A stretch of DNA of 64,000 bases from Streptomyces broussonetiae (GCF_009796285.1 NZ_CP047020.1:8432001-8496000); one strand, 5' to 3'; shown: positions 24,247 through 34,739, numbered from the stretch's first letter. Notes: a model not told the origin generated them from the sequence alone. A program made the numbers and translations.

Positions 24247-25596
24247 TCAGGGGCCCGCCACCCGTGCCGTGCGCTGCCAGGGCCGCCGCTTCTCCAGTTC
24301 CTCCGCCAGCCCCAGCAGGGCGTCCTCCGAGCCCGGGCGCCCGACGAGCTGGACGGCACAGGGGGCACCGGAGGGGAGCCTGCCGACAGGGACTGACATC
24401 GCGGGCCAGCCGGTGAGGTTCCATGGCGGGGTGAACGGGGAGTACGCGCTGTTGGCGAGGATGTTGCGCAGCCAGCCGCGTTCGTGCCACGGGCCGGCCG
24501 CGGGGGAGCGGCGGGCCAGCGCCGGGGTGAGCAGCACGTCGTGCTCGGTGAAGAAGGGCATCAGCTGCGCGCGCAGCCGCTCGCGGCTGTCGCCGTTGCG
24601 GACCGGGCCGACGAACCGCCGGCCCAGCGCCGCGTGCACCCGGGTCCGCCGGGCCAGCCGCGCCGGGTCCAGGCCCTCGGCGTCCACGGCCGTCCCCGCC
24701 GTCCAGTGCCGCAGCGCGGTGATGCCCAGGGAGAGCGGATACGGCGGCTCGGCCCGGCGCACCTGGTGCCCGCCCCGTGCCAGCACCCCGGCCGCCTCCC
24801 GCACCGCGGTCGTATACGGCCTGCTCACGCCGGTCCCGGCGAGCGGGCTGCGCAGGGCCACCGCGACCCGTAGCGACACGGGCTCCTGGGCCCGGGGTAC
24901 AGGGGTGTCCGCGAGCACGTCCAGCATCAGCCGCAGATCCTCGACCGTCGTGGCCAGCGGGCCGTTCTCGGCCATGCCGAACCAGTCGCCGTGGCCGATC
25001 CCGGCGGGCACCACCCCGTGCCCCGGCTTCAGCGTGACCAGACCGCAGTTCGCGGCCGGGATGCGCAGCGAGCCCATGCCGTCGTTGCCGAGCGCGAGCG
25101 GTACCAGTCCCGCGGCCACCGCCGCCGCACTGCCGCCGGAGGAGCCGCCCGCCGTGCGCGAGAGGTCCCACGGATTGCGGGTCGTGCCGTACACGCCCTC
25201 CGTGGTGCCGAAGACGCACAGTTCGGGCACGTTCGTCAGTCCCACGACCACCGCACCGGCCGCGCGCAGCCGGGCCACCGTCACATGGTCGGCGTCGGCC
25301 GGGGTGTCGGGTGTGGCGGCCGAGCCGTCGCGCCGGGACTCGCCGCGCACCGCCAGGTTGTCCTTCACGGCCAACGGGACACCCGCAAGGGGCAGTTCGG
25401 CCAGATCGGCACGCGAGGCCAGCTCGTCGGCCTCGGTGAGCGCCGCCTCGGCCCGCACCGTGCGAAACGCCCCGATCCGCCGGTCGAGCCGCTGGATGAG
25501 CGCAAGGTGTTCCGCCACCACCTCCCGAGCCGTGACCTCCTTCGCGCGTACGGCGGCGGCGATCTCTGCGGCGGTCCGGCCGGCCCACTCGGTCAC
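24247..25596 (-). CDS. amidase-signature family hydrolase
   Basis: The 449-residue protein has the amidase signature: catalytic lysine in GVPLAVKDNLAV at about residue 75, the glycine/serine loop AGGSSGGSAAAVAAGLVPLALGND, and GMGSLRIPAANCG with the nucleophile Ser and an unusual GM before it where GG is standard. The family hydrolyses carboxylic amides in the cytosol. The GTG start has AAGGAG five bases upstream, and the upstream extension of the frame was dropped for that reason. It is convergent with the GNAT gene. Confidence 0.87.
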   Translation of the reverse strand: MTEWAGRTAAEIAAAVRAKEVTAREVVAEHLALIQRLDRRIGAFRTVRAEAALTEADELASRADLAELPLAGVPLAVKDNLAVRGESRRDGSAATPDTPADADHVTVARLRAAGAVVVGLTNVPELCVFGTTEGVYGTTRNPWDLSRTAGGSSGGSAAAVAAGLVPLALGNDGMGSLRIPAANCGLVTLKPGHGVVPAGIGHGDWFGMAENGPLATTVEDLRLMLDVLADTPVPRAQEPVSLRVAVALRSPLAGTGVSRPYTTAVREAAGVLARGGHQVRRAEPPYPLSLGITALRHWTAGTAVDAEGLDPARLARRTRVHAALGRRFVGPVRNGDSRERLRAQLMPFFTEHDVLLTPALARRSPAAGPWHERGWLRNILANSAYSPFTPPWNLTGWPAMSVPVGRLPSGAPCAVQLVGRPGSEDALLGLAEELEKRRPWQRTARVAGP

Positions 25597-25738
25597 GGGC
25601 ACTCCTTGGCTACTCGTCGGTATGAATCGAGGCGCAGGGAGAACTGTGCCCGGTCGGGCGCCACACGTCGAGAGGCCGATCACGGACCGGTGATCTGTCA
25701 TCCGATCTCTACTTCAATTTTCGGCAGCCACAGCCCCG

Positions 25739-25782
25739 TTGACAGTCCCGTAATCCCCCCACAATCATCAGACGTCCGATGA
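25739..25782 (+). promoter_or_regulatory. alpha-L-fucosidase promoter with overlapping operator
   Basis: TTGACA, 17 bases and CAATCA form a promoter before the fucosidase gene. An 18-base near-perfect palindrome (TCATC-GACGTC-GATGA, at 25765-25782) overlaps the -10. It consists of two back-to-back GTCNGAY elements, the same motif as found at the GntR/CUT2 and fuconate-dehydratase promoters in this window. Confidence 0.5.
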
Positions 25783-25806
25783 CTCGGAAGAGTATGGGAG
25801 CCGCTC

Positions 25807-28143
25807 ATGAGCACGTATCCCAGACGGCGAATCCTGGGCGCGGCGGCGGGCGTGACCGCCGTGGCCGCCCTCCCCCTCACCGCGGCCACATCCGCACGGG
25901 CCGCCGAACGCCAAGGACCCTGGGTCGCCGTACCCGATCCGGTCTCCGTCCCGCTCGACGTCCTCTACGACAACGACGGCATCGACACCGCCTCCGCGCG
26001 CGGCGGCGACTTCGACGGATCCGGGTACACCTTCCCAGGCGAGGAACTGGCCGCCGGCCGCGTCGAGGTCGACGGCGTTCCCTTCCTCTTCCCCGCCTCG
26101 ACCGAGGGCGCCAAGAACAACGTCGTCGCCCTCGGCCAGCGCCTCGACCTGCCCAAGGGCCGCTATCTGTCGGCGTTCTTCCTCACCGCGGGCAGCTACG
26201 GTGACGCCTTCGGGCAGGCCACCGTGCACTACGCGGACGGCACGACCACCACCGCGGGGCTCGGCGGCGCCGACTGGTACTCCGCGGGCGGCCCGCTGTC
26301 GGCGCCCTACCGTTACCGGCCGGACGGCGGCAGGGACGAGCACGAGGTCGGCATCGGCGTCTCGGAGGTGTGGTTCGACCCGCGCCGCGAGGCGGTCGCC
26401 GTCACGCTCCCCGTCACCAGCCCGGCCGAGGCGAACAAGACCTCCCTGCACATCTTCGCCCTCACCCTCCAACCGGCCGCCGAGGGACGGGCGTTGGCTC
26501 TGCGCTCCCCGCACTCCACACCGTCCCTGCTCGAACCGGCCGGCACGCAGAGCGTGGAGGCGACCGTCGTCAACGCCGGCACGGTCGCCGTCCTGGCCGC
26601 CGACGGTGTCTCGGTGGCGGTCGACGTCCCGGGCGCCCGCACGGTCCAGCCCGCCCGTGTCCGCCGCCTCGACCCCGGCGAACAGGCGCGCGTCCGCATC
26701 GGCATCCGCAACCGCCCGGGCACGGCGGCGGGCACCCGGGCGGACGGCACGGTGACGGTCACCGGCCGGGGCGCCCGAGTGACCGCGGGCAAGGCCGCGT
26801 TGACCCTCGGCACCGCCGACTACGCCCCCACCGAGGACTCCCTGTCCGCGCACCAGGCGCCGTACTGGTTCCAGGGCGCCAAGTTCGGCATCTTCATCCA
26901 CTGGGGTGTCTACTCCGTGCCCGCGTGGTCGCCGGTCGGCAAGGAGTACGCCGAGTGGTACTGGGACCACATGCAGGACCCGGCCGACGCCGTGTACGCC
27001 TACCACCGGGACACCTACGGCGAGGACTTCGCCTATGACGACTTCATCCCCCGTTTCACCGCCGAGAAGTTCGATCCGCGCGCGTGGGTGGAGCTGTTCC
27101 GTGACGCGGGCGCCCAGTACCACGTGCTGACCTCCAAGCACCATGAGGGCTTCGCCCTGTGGGACACCAAGGTCTGCGACCGCAACGCCGTCAAGATGGG
27201 CCCCAAGCGGGACCTGGTCGAGGAACTTTTCGAGGCGAGCCGCCGCTACGCCCCCGAACTGCACCGGGGCCTGTACTTCTCCATGCCGGAGTGGTTCAAC
27301 CCCGACAACCCGTGGATGGGCCACGCCCCGCGCAATCCGTACACCCTCGCCCCGGTGCCGTACACCGGCTACACCGCCGGCAAGGACTACGTCCGCGACT
27401 ACCAGGCCCCGCAGATGCTGGAGCTGATCCACGGGTACGACCCGGAGATCATCTGGTGCGACATCGGCGGCGCCAACGACAGTCTCCATGTCCTCGCCGA
27501 GTACTTCAACCACGCCAAGAACCGGGCCCGTCCGATCGACGTGACCGTCAACAACCGCTCGGGCATCGCCTTCCACGACTTCACGACCCCCGAGTACACG
27601 ACGTACGACAACACGGTCGTCGCCAAGTGGGAGGCCAGCCGGGGCCTGGACCCCTTCAGCTACGGCTACAACCGGGCCACCCCCGACTCCGCCTACATGA
27701 CCGCCGAGGAGGTCGTGCGCAGCCTCGTCGACATCGTCTCCAAGAACGGCAACTTCCTCCTCGACATCGGCCCGCGTGCGGACGGCACGATCCCCGAGAT
27801 CATGCAGACCCGGCTGCGCGAGACGGGCCAGTGGCTGAGGGTGAACGGGGAGGCGGTGTACGACACCACGTACTGGTCCCGCACGGCCCAGCTCGGCGAC
27901 GACCTGCGCTTCACCGTCCGCCCCGACGAGGCCTTCTACATCCACTCCCTCGCCGAGCCGGGCGCGAAGCTGACCGTGCAGGCGCCGGTGCCGGTGCGGC
28001 CCGGGGACAAGGTGACGATGCTGGGGTACGACCGCCCCCTGACCTGGACCGTCACGGGCGGCTCGCTGGTGGTCGACGTCCCGGAGGCGGCCCGCAAGGC
28101 GGGCCGGTACGTGTGGGTGTTCAAAGTGCAGTGGTATGGCTGA
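25807..28143 (+). CDS. secreted GH29 alpha-L-fucosidase
   Basis: The 778-residue protein starts with a twin-arginine signal (YPRRRILGAAAGVTAVAALPL, ending near SARA). An N-terminal beta-rich region of about 300 residues, resembling the extra domain of some actinobacterial fucosidases, precedes the GH29 barrel: GAKFGIFIHWGVYSVPAWSP, VLTSKHHEGFALWDT, and EIIWCDIGG, which holds the nucleophile Asp of the family. SKNGNFLLDIGPRADGTIP is the other strong GH29 signature. The enzyme removes L-fucose from glycans outside the cell by retention. The neighbouring transport and fucose oxidation genes suggest the use of the released sugar. Confidence 0.92.
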   Translation: MSTYPRRRILGAAAGVTAVAALPLTAATSARAAERQGPWVAVPDPVSVPLDVLYDNDGIDTASARGGDFDGSGYTFPGEELAAGRVEVDGVPFLFPASTEGAKNNVVALGQRLDLPKGRYLSAFFLTAGSYGDAFGQATVHYADGTTTTAGLGGADWYSAGGPLSAPYRYRPDGGRDEHEVGIGVSEVWFDPRREAVAVTLPVTSPAEANKTSLHIFALTLQPAAEGRALALRSPHSTPSLLEPAGTQSVEATVVNAGTVAVLAADGVSVAVDVPGARTVQPARVRRLDPGEQARVRIGIRNRPGTAAGTRADGTVTVTGRGARVTAGKAALTLGTADYAPTEDSLSAHQAPYWFQGAKFGIFIHWGVYSVPAWSPVGKEYAEWYWDHMQDPADAVYAYHRDTYGEDFAYDDFIPRFTAEKFDPRAWVELFRDAGAQYHVLTSKHHEGFALWDTKVCDRNAVKMGPKRDLVEELFEASRRYAPELHRGLYFSMPEWFNPDNPWMGHAPRNPYTLAPVPYTGYTAGKDYVRDYQAPQMLELIHGYDPEIIWCDIGGANDSLHVLAEYFNHAKNRARPIDVTVNNRSGIAFHDFTTPEYTTYDNTVVAKWEASRGLDPFSYGYNRATPDSAYMTAEEVVRSLVDIVSKNGNFLLDIGPRADGTIPEIMQTRLRETGQWLRVNGEAVYDTTYWSRTAQLGDDLRFTVRPDEAFYIHSLAEPGAKLTVQAPVPVRPGDKVTMLGYDRPLTWTVTGGSLVVDVPEAARKAGRYVWVFKVQWYG

Positions 28144-28745
28144 GCGAGGCGGCAGACGCAGCAGGGGACACTCCCTGCTGCTCGGCATCGCCTCGGCCCT
28201 GGCACTGTTCGTCCCACCGGTTCCCGCACTCGCCCGGCGGGCGCGGCCGCCGACCCCGCTCACCGCACCGGCTCTCGTCAACTGGAGGGCAGGGACGGGA
28301 GTCACGCCTACGGGCGACAAACCCGGCTGGTCGTCGGCAGCGGCGCCGAACGCCGAGTGGCCGACACCCTCGCCGAGGACCTGCGGGCGTCGGGCCGGGC
28401 CACGGCACGGTCCCGTCGTGACGGGCGGGGCCAGGTCGGACGACGTCGTGATCGGCATCGAGCCGCCGCGGACCTCGTTCGGCGCCAAGGGGTACGAACT
28501 GCGCTCGGGTGCCCGGCCGTCGGTCACCGGCGCCACCGCGACCGGTGCCTTCTACCGCACCCGCACCCTGCTGCATCCACATCTCCCTGCCCTGGCTGGA
28601 GAACCTCGTCCGCGAGATGGCCTACCACAAGCTCAACCGGCTGCTCCGGGAACCCAAGGTGAAGAGCGACACCCCCCGGAGGCCAACAGCCGGAGCTACT
28701 ACACCAAGGACTTCCCGTGCGCCGACCGTAACCACGGCCGCGGCT
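28136..28745 (+). pseudogene. wrecked GH20 beta-N-acetylhexosaminidase
   Basis: Pieces of a secreted GH20 enzyme remain, spread over all three frames. A signal peptide (SLLLGIASALALFVPPVPALA) starts with an ATG that overlaps the fucosidase stop by eight bases. Then come VADTLAEDLRASG, VTGGARSDDVVIGIE, SFGAKGYELRSGARPSVTGATATGAFY-TRTLL, SLPWLENLVREMAYHKLN and SYYTKD, in the order of the N-terminal domain and barrel start of exo-beta-hexosaminidases. The catalytic Asp-Glu region and C-terminal half are gone, and the remnant ends against the LacI gene. Confidence 0.7.
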
Positions 28746-29817
28746 ACGGCAGTCCGGGCCCGCGTTCCCGCGGCGCAGCCGCCGCGCCCGTACTGCCCCG
28801 TCCCGTCAGCCGGGGTACCGGCACCCCCACCGCGCGGGCCGCGTCCCCGTCCAGCAGAGCCAGCAGTTCGCGTGCCGCCGTGCGGCCGAACTCCGCACTG
28901 TCGCGGGACAGCGCGGAGAGTTGGGGGGTGACCATGCGGCACAGGGCCGAGTCCTCCCAGGAGACCACCGAGACGTCCTGCGGGACGCGGAAGCCGAGGT
29001 CGGCAGCCGCCGAGAGTCCCGCCACGGCCATCACGTCGTTGTCGTAGATCAGCGCCGTGGGAGCGGGGGAGCCGTCCAGTACCCGGCGGGTCACCGCGGC
29101 GCCCTCCGTGTCGGAGTAGTCGGTGGGCACCGAGCGGACCTCGCTCAGCCCCCGTCGCAGCGCCTGCGCACGCAGCGTGGCGATCCGGCGCTGGGTGTGC
29201 GCCAGGTCGGGCAGGCCGGCGATGTGCACGATCCGGCGGTGGCCGAGCGCCGTCAGCTCGTCCACCACCGAGGCCATCGCACCCGCGTCGTCCGCCCACA
29301 CCGTGGACAGCCCCGGATGGCACACCTCGGGTGCGCCGCCGATCACCACGGCGGGCAGGCCCAGTTCGTCGAGCAGGCCGGGGCGTGGGTCCTCGGCGCG
29401 GGGGTCGGCCACCAGGACGCCGTCCACCCGGTGCTCCGCCCACCAGCGCCGGTAGACCGCGCACTCGTCGGCCACGTCCTCGGCCATCTGGAACAACAGG
29501 CCCAGATGGCGTTCGGCGAGCACTTCCTGGATGCCGGAGACGAGTTGGAGGAAGAAGGAGTCGACGCCCAGGGTGTGCGCGGGACGGGCGAGGACGAAGC
29601 CGAGCGTGGCCGCGCCCTCGCCGGACAGCGCGCGGGCGGCCGTACTGGGGCGCCAGCCCAGCTGCTCGGCGACCCGGCGGACCCGGGCGCGGGTGGCCTC
29701 GGAGACACCGGGGCGGTCGTTCAGGGCGAAGGAGACCGCACTCTCGGAGACCCCTGCACGCCGGGCGATGTCCTTCATCGTGGGCCGGCGTGCGGGAGAC
29801 CGTCTGGTCGGCGGCAC
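28744..29817 (-). CDS. LacI-family transcriptional regulator
   Basis: A 357-residue regulator with the N-terminal LacI helix-turn-helix MKDIARRAGVSESAVSFALNDRPGVSEATRARV and hinge, followed by a periplasmic-binding-protein-like effector domain (LGFVLARPAHTLGVDSFFLQLVSGIQ; PTALIYDNDVMAVAGLSAA). The GTG start has GAAGGGGG before it. It is divergent from a CUT1 sugar transporter, and an inverted repeat typical of LacI operators lies between the two. It most likely represses this transporter and the glycosidase genes behind it until a sugar is bound. Confidence 0.88.
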   Translation of the reverse strand: MPPTRRSPARRPTMKDIARRAGVSESAVSFALNDRPGVSEATRARVRRVAEQLGWRPSTAARALSGEGAATLGFVLARPAHTLGVDSFFLQLVSGIQEVLAERHLGLLFQMAEDVADECAVYRRWWAEHRVDGVLVADPRAEDPRPGLLDELGLPAVVIGGAPEVCHPGLSTVWADDAGAMASVVDELTALGHRRIVHIAGLPDLAHTQRRIATLRAQALRRGLSEVRSVPTDYSDTEGAAVTRRVLDGSPAPTALIYDNDVMAVAGLSAAADLGFRVPQDVSVVSWEDSALCRMVTPQLSALSRDSAEFGRTAARELLALLDGDAARAVGVPVPRLTGRGSTGAAAAPRERGPGLP

Positions 29818-29844
29818 ACTGCACCCCCTTCCGGGTGTTGTTGG

Positions 29845-29882
29845 CTAATGCGCTTGAGTGTCAAGACCCTAAAGCGCATTAG
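29845..29882. promoter_or_regulatory. paired LacI-type operators
   Basis: CTAATGCGCTT and AAGCGCATTAG form a perfect 11-base inverted repeat with a 16-base spacer. Each arm is also a LacI-like site with a central GCGC, and the centres are 24 bases apart. A third partial copy (CACTAATGA) lies near 29922. The position between the divergent LacI and transporter genes suggests control of both. Confidence 0.65.
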
Positions 29883-30035
29883 TGAACCGTGACAACCTCT
29901 CGAACCGAACTCTCTGACCTGCACTAATGAACGCCATATTTCTTTAGTTCGCGAATCCGTTGACTTTTTCCGAACGGCCCGTGCATGGTCTCTGGCACCC
30001 CCAACTGCCGGACACAGCAAGGGAGCCGTGTCACC

Positions 30036-31322
30036 GTGCCCACACCTCGCAGAGCCCTCCTCGCCGCTGCCGTCGCCCTCGTCCTGCCGCTGAGCGCCTG
30101 CGGCTCGGGCGGTGACGGCGGCGGCTCGACCGACGCCTCCGGAAAGGTCGAGGGAAACATCACCTTCGAGACCTGGAACCTGCGCGCCAATTTCAAGTCG
30201 TACTTCGAGGGGCTGATCGCCGACTTCGAGAAGAAGTATCCGGGCACGCAGGTGAAGTGGATCGACCAGCCCGCCGAGGGCTACGCCGACAAGCTCAGCG
30301 CCGACGCGGGCGGCGGCACCCTGCCCGACGTCGTCAACGTCTCCCCGGACCTGGTCGCCCCGCTCGCCCGCGCCGGGCTGGCCATGGACCTCGACAAGGC
30401 AGCCGGCACATACAAGTCCGAGTATCTGCAGGGGGCTTGGGCCAGTCACCAGGTGCCGGGCCTGAGCGGCACCTACGCCTTCCCGTGGTATCTGAACACC
30501 GGCCCGCTCTTCTACAACAAGGCCCTCTTCCGCGAGGCCGGGCTCGACCCCGACCAGGCGCCCAGGACGTATGACGAACTCTTCGCGGACGCCCTGCAGA
30601 TGGCGAGGAAGAGCGGCGGCAAGGTCGCCACCCTCGCCAACGTGCCCACCATCGAGGACTTCGGGCGCTACGGTGTCCCGCTGATGAACCAGCAGGGCAG
30701 CGCATTCGCCTTCAATGACACCAAGGGAGTCGAACTCCTCACCAAGTACAAGCAGTTGTACGACGCGGGCGCCCTTGATCCGCAGGCGCTGACCGCGACC
30801 CCGGAGTCCTCCGGCAAGAAGTTCCTCACCGGCGCCGTCGCCATGAACCCCGGCAGTGCCCTGGACCTCGGCAACTTCAAGAAGAACGCGCCGAGCCTGT
30901 ACAGGAACATCGGCATCACCGACCAGATCACCAGCACCGGGCACGTCAACATGTACGTCATGGGAGTGATGGTCAACTCCCGCACCAGGCACACCCCGGC
31001 GGCCGTCGCCTTCGCCCACTTCGTCACCGACGCGCAGAACCAGATGTCGTTCGCCAAGAAGGTCGCCATCTTCCCGAGCACCGCGGGCTCCCTGAACGAC
31101 CCGTACTTCACCAAGGAGGACGGCACCGACGAGACCCGGGTGCGTATCGCCGCCGCCAAGTCCCTGAAGAATGCGGTCAATTACACACCCGTCCTGTTCA
31201 GCGACCAGATGAAGACCGCGCTGCGCAACGAGGTCGCCAAGGCGCTCCAGGGCAAGGAGAGCCCCAAGCAGGCTCTCGACAACGCTGTCAAGGCCGCCGA
31301 CCGCCTGCTCCAGCAGGGCTGA
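30036..31322 (+). CDS. CUT1 ABC transporter sugar-binding lipoprotein
   Basis: The 428-residue protein begins RRALLAAAVALVLPLSACGSG, a lipoprotein signal with lipobox LSAC, and a glycine/serine linker. The mature part is an MalE-type extracellular solute-binding protein (FETWNLRANFKSYFEGLIADFEKKYPG; FPWYLNTGPLFYNKALFREAG; TYDELFADALQ). The GTG start has GGGAG ten bases upstream. It captures a sugar or oligosaccharide for the two permeases behind it; the LacI operator and mannosidase genes suggest a mannose- or glycan-derived ligand. The ATPase is not in the operon and is probably the shared MsiK type. Confidence 0.88.
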   Translation: MPTPRRALLAAAVALVLPLSACGSGGDGGGSTDASGKVEGNITFETWNLRANFKSYFEGLIADFEKKYPGTQVKWIDQPAEGYADKLSADAGGGTLPDVVNVSPDLVAPLARAGLAMDLDKAAGTYKSEYLQGAWASHQVPGLSGTYAFPWYLNTGPLFYNKALFREAGLDPDQAPRTYDELFADALQMARKSGGKVATLANVPTIEDFGRYGVPLMNQQGSAFAFNDTKGVELLTKYKQLYDAGALDPQALTATPESSGKKFLTGAVAMNPGSALDLGNFKKNAPSLYRNIGITDQITSTGHVNMYVMGVMVNSRTRHTPAAVAFAHFVTDAQNQMSFAKKVAIFPSTAGSLNDPYFTKEDGTDETRVRIAAAKSLKNAVNYTPVLFSDQMKTALRNEVAKALQGKESPKQALDNAVKAADRLLQQG

Positions 31323-31328
31323 GCGGCC

Positions 31329-32236
31329 ATGGCCGTCCCCCTCCGCGTCACCAACCGTCCACCGGCCCGGATCCGGCGACAACTCCCGCACAGCCCCTGG
31401 CTGTTCGCCGCACCCGGACTGCTCGTCACCGGCGCCTTCGTGCTCTACCCGTTCGTCTCCACCCTGGTGAACTCCTTCACCGACCGCCGCACCCTGCTGC
31501 CCGGCCGCTTCGTGGGCCTCGCCAACTTCCGCGAGCTGCTGCACGACGACATGTTCTGGACCGGCCTGCGCAACAGCACGCTCTACGTCCTCGGCGTCGT
31601 ACCGGCCCTGGTCGTCCTGCCGTTGCTGCTCGCGCTGCTGGTGCAGAAGAACATCCCCGGCATCACCTTCTTCCGCTCCGCCTTCTACACCCCGGTCGTC
31701 GCCTCGATCGTGGTCGTCGGGCTGATCTGGGTGTGGCTGCTGGACGAACGCGGCCTGGTCAACTCGCTGCTGCAGGCCATCGGGATCGGCCGGGTCGGCT
31801 TCCTCAGCGACCAGTGGCTGCTCCTGCTGAGCGCCATGGCCGTCACGGTGTGGAAGGGCCTGGGCTACTACATGATCATTTACCTGGCGGCGCTGGCCGA
31901 CGTGCCCCGCGAACTGCACGAGGCCGCCGCCGTGGACGGCGCGGGACCGCTGCGCCGCTTCCTCACGGTCACCGTGCCCGCCGTGCGCTCCACGATGGTG
32001 CTGGTCGCGGCCCTGTCCTCGGTCGCCGCCTTCAAGGTGTTCTCCGAGGTGTACCTGATGGCGGGCCCGGACGGCGGCCCGGCCGGCGAGGACACCACCC
32101 TCGTCATGCTCGTCCAGCGCACCGGCACCGGCCTGACCGGCCGCGTCGGTTATGCCTCCGCCCTGTCCGTCGTCGTCTTCCTCGTCACCGTCGCGCTCAT
32201 GCTGCTCGTGCTGCGTACCGACCGCAGGGAGGAGCC

Positions 32237-32240
<4 letters not shown>
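31329..32240 (+). CDS. CUT1 ABC transporter permease (MalF type)
   Basis: A 303-residue membrane protein with six hydrophobic segments. SPWLFAAPGLLVTGAFVLYPFVSTLVNSFTD is the usual first helix, and ELHEAAAVDGAGPLRRFLTVTVP is the EAA loop that contacts the ATPase. It starts six bases after the binding-protein stop and ends in a GTGA overlap with the second permease, so the three genes form one operon. Confidence 0.88.
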
Positions 32241-33142
<902 letters not shown>

Positions 33143-33171
33143 CCGACGTCCACCTTCCCGCAAGGACACCC

Positions 33172-34428
33172 ATGCCTCCTGCCGTGCGCTTCGGCGTCAA
33201 CTACACCCCGAGCGAAGGGTGGTTCCACCACTGGCTCGACTTCGACCTCGACTCCGTGCGCGCCGACCTCGACGCGATCGCCGCGCTCGGCCTGGACCAC
33301 ATCCGCGTCTTTGCGCTGTGGCCCTACTTCCAGCCCAACCGCACCCTGATCCGCCCGCACGCCGTCGAGCAGCTCGTGGCCCTCGTCGACGCCGCCGCCG
33401 AACGCGGCCTGGCCGTCAACGTCGACGGTCTGCAAGGACACCTGAGCAGCTTCGACTTCCTGCCCGCCTGGACCCGCACCTGGCACCGGCGCAACCTGTT
33501 CACCGACCCGGACGTGGTGGACGGCGAGGCCGCCTACCTGCGCGCCCTCGCCGCCGCCCTCGCCGACCGCCCCAACTTCCTCGGCATGACCGTCGGCAAC
33601 GAGGTCAACCAGTTCGCCGCCGGCCCGCACCCCGACCCCGACCGGATCACGGCCGAGGAGGCCGAGCGGTGGCTCGTGCGCATGCTGGGCGCCTGCGCCG
33701 AGGGCGCCCCGGGCCGGCTCCATCTGCACGCCTCCTACGACGCCGCCTGGTATCAGGACGACCAGCCCTTCACCCCCGCCCACTCCGCCCGCCTCGGCGA
33801 CGTCACGGCCGTGCACTCCTGGGTGTTCAACGGCACCGCCCAGCGCCACGGCCGGACCTCCGTGCCGGCCGAGCACCACGCCGCCTATCTCGTCGAACTG
33901 AGCAAGGCCTGGGCCGGGGCGCCGCACCGGCCCGTGTGGCTCCAGGAGGTCGGCGCACCCGCCCCGCTCGTGCCCGCCGAGCACGCCGCCGCGTTCGCCG
34001 AGGCGACGCTCACCCATGCCCTGGACTGCCCCGACCTGTGGGGCATCACCTGGTGGTGTTCGTACGACGTCGCCCGCGACCTCGCCGACTTCCCCGAACT
34101 CGAATACGGGCTCGGCCTGTTCACCAGCGCTCGCGCGCCCAAGGACATCGCCCGCGTGCTCGCCGACGCGGCACACCGCACCCGTCCGGCCCCGGCCGTG
34201 CGCACCACCGCTCTCGTCGTGCCCGGCGAACCGGAGCGCCGCTCCCGCTGCGCCCCCGGCGGAGACGTCTTCGACGCCTTCTTCCGGCTGGTCGCCGACG
34301 GCGCCCGCCCCACCACCGTCCTCGACGTTCGTGCGGACGACAAGGACCACCTCGCCGTACGCGGCATCACCGAAGTCGTCACTCCCGACCAGGTGCTCCT
34401 CACCCCACGCGGAGGCGCCCGCTCGTGA
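33172..34428 (+). CDS. GH5-like glycoside hydrolase (cytosolic)
   Basis: The 418-residue protein has the TIM-barrel pattern of GH5/GH2-type mannanases and cellulases: RFGVNYTPSEGWFHHWLDFD, DHIRVFALWPYFQPN, FLGMTVGNEVNQF (with the acid/base Glu in GNE) and VWLQEVGAP (probable nucleophile Glu). No signal peptide is present, so the enzyme acts on imported oligosaccharide. ATG was chosen for the AAGGA site. It follows the transporter operon and overlaps the next short frame by four bases. Its exact substrate, perhaps a mannoside, is inferred only from the neighbours. Confidence 0.78.
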   Translation: MPPAVRFGVNYTPSEGWFHHWLDFDLDSVRADLDAIAALGLDHIRVFALWPYFQPNRTLIRPHAVEQLVALVDAAAERGLAVNVDGLQGHLSSFDFLPAWTRTWHRRNLFTDPDVVDGEAAYLRALAAALADRPNFLGMTVGNEVNQFAAGPHPDPDRITAEEAERWLVRMLGACAEGAPGRLHLHASYDAAWYQDDQPFTPAHSARLGDVTAVHSWVFNGTAQRHGRTSVPAEHHAAYLVELSKAWAGAPHRPVWLQEVGAPAPLVPAEHAAAFAEATLTHALDCPDLWGITWWCSYDVARDLADFPELEYGLGLFTSARAPKDIARVLADAAHRTRPAPAVRTTALVVPGEPERRSRCAPGGDVFDAFFRLVADGARPTTVLDVRADDKDHLAVRGITEVVTPDQVLLTPRGGARS

Positions 34429-34739
34429 ACCCCACCAGACGCACGGTCCCGCTCGCCGCCGCCACCCCGGCCGCGCACCCGAACGCCCGCGTCACGGCGG
34501 CGAGCGGCAGCGGCCTCCGCCTCGCCCGGGGCGCCGCCCCCGGTACCGTCCGGCACTACGAACTGCACCGCCTCCTGCCGCACGGCACCCGCCGCTTCCT
34601 CGGCGGCACCTGCCGGCACGCCTGCCGCCTCGCCGGCCTGCAGGGCGAACAAGGGGCGAGCGCGGGACGGTTCGAACGGCGCGCCGTGGGGGAGCTGTAC
34701 ACCACCTCGGCCCCCGTCACCGTCACCCACACCTGGTAA
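34425..34739 (+). CDS. short protein resembling the C-terminal tail of a GH85 endoglycosidase, probable remnant
   Basis: The 104-residue frame starts with GTG overlapping the hydrolase stop. Its second half, VRHYELHRLLPHGTRRFLGG and after, ending GELYTTSAPVTVTHTW, is like the C-terminal beta domain of endo-beta-N-acetylglucosaminidases of GH85 as I recall them. The barrel with the catalytic Asn-Glu pair is absent. The N-terminal 40 residues look unstructured. It is probably what is left of an endoglycosidase gene after an internal deletion, consistent with N-glycan use by this locus. A free-standing small protein is possible. Confidence 0.5.
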   Translation: MNPTRRTVPLAAATPAAHPNARVTAASGSGLRLARGAAPGTVRHYELHRLLPHGTRRFLGGTCRHACRLAGLQGEQGASAGRFERRAVGELYTTSAPVTVTHTW

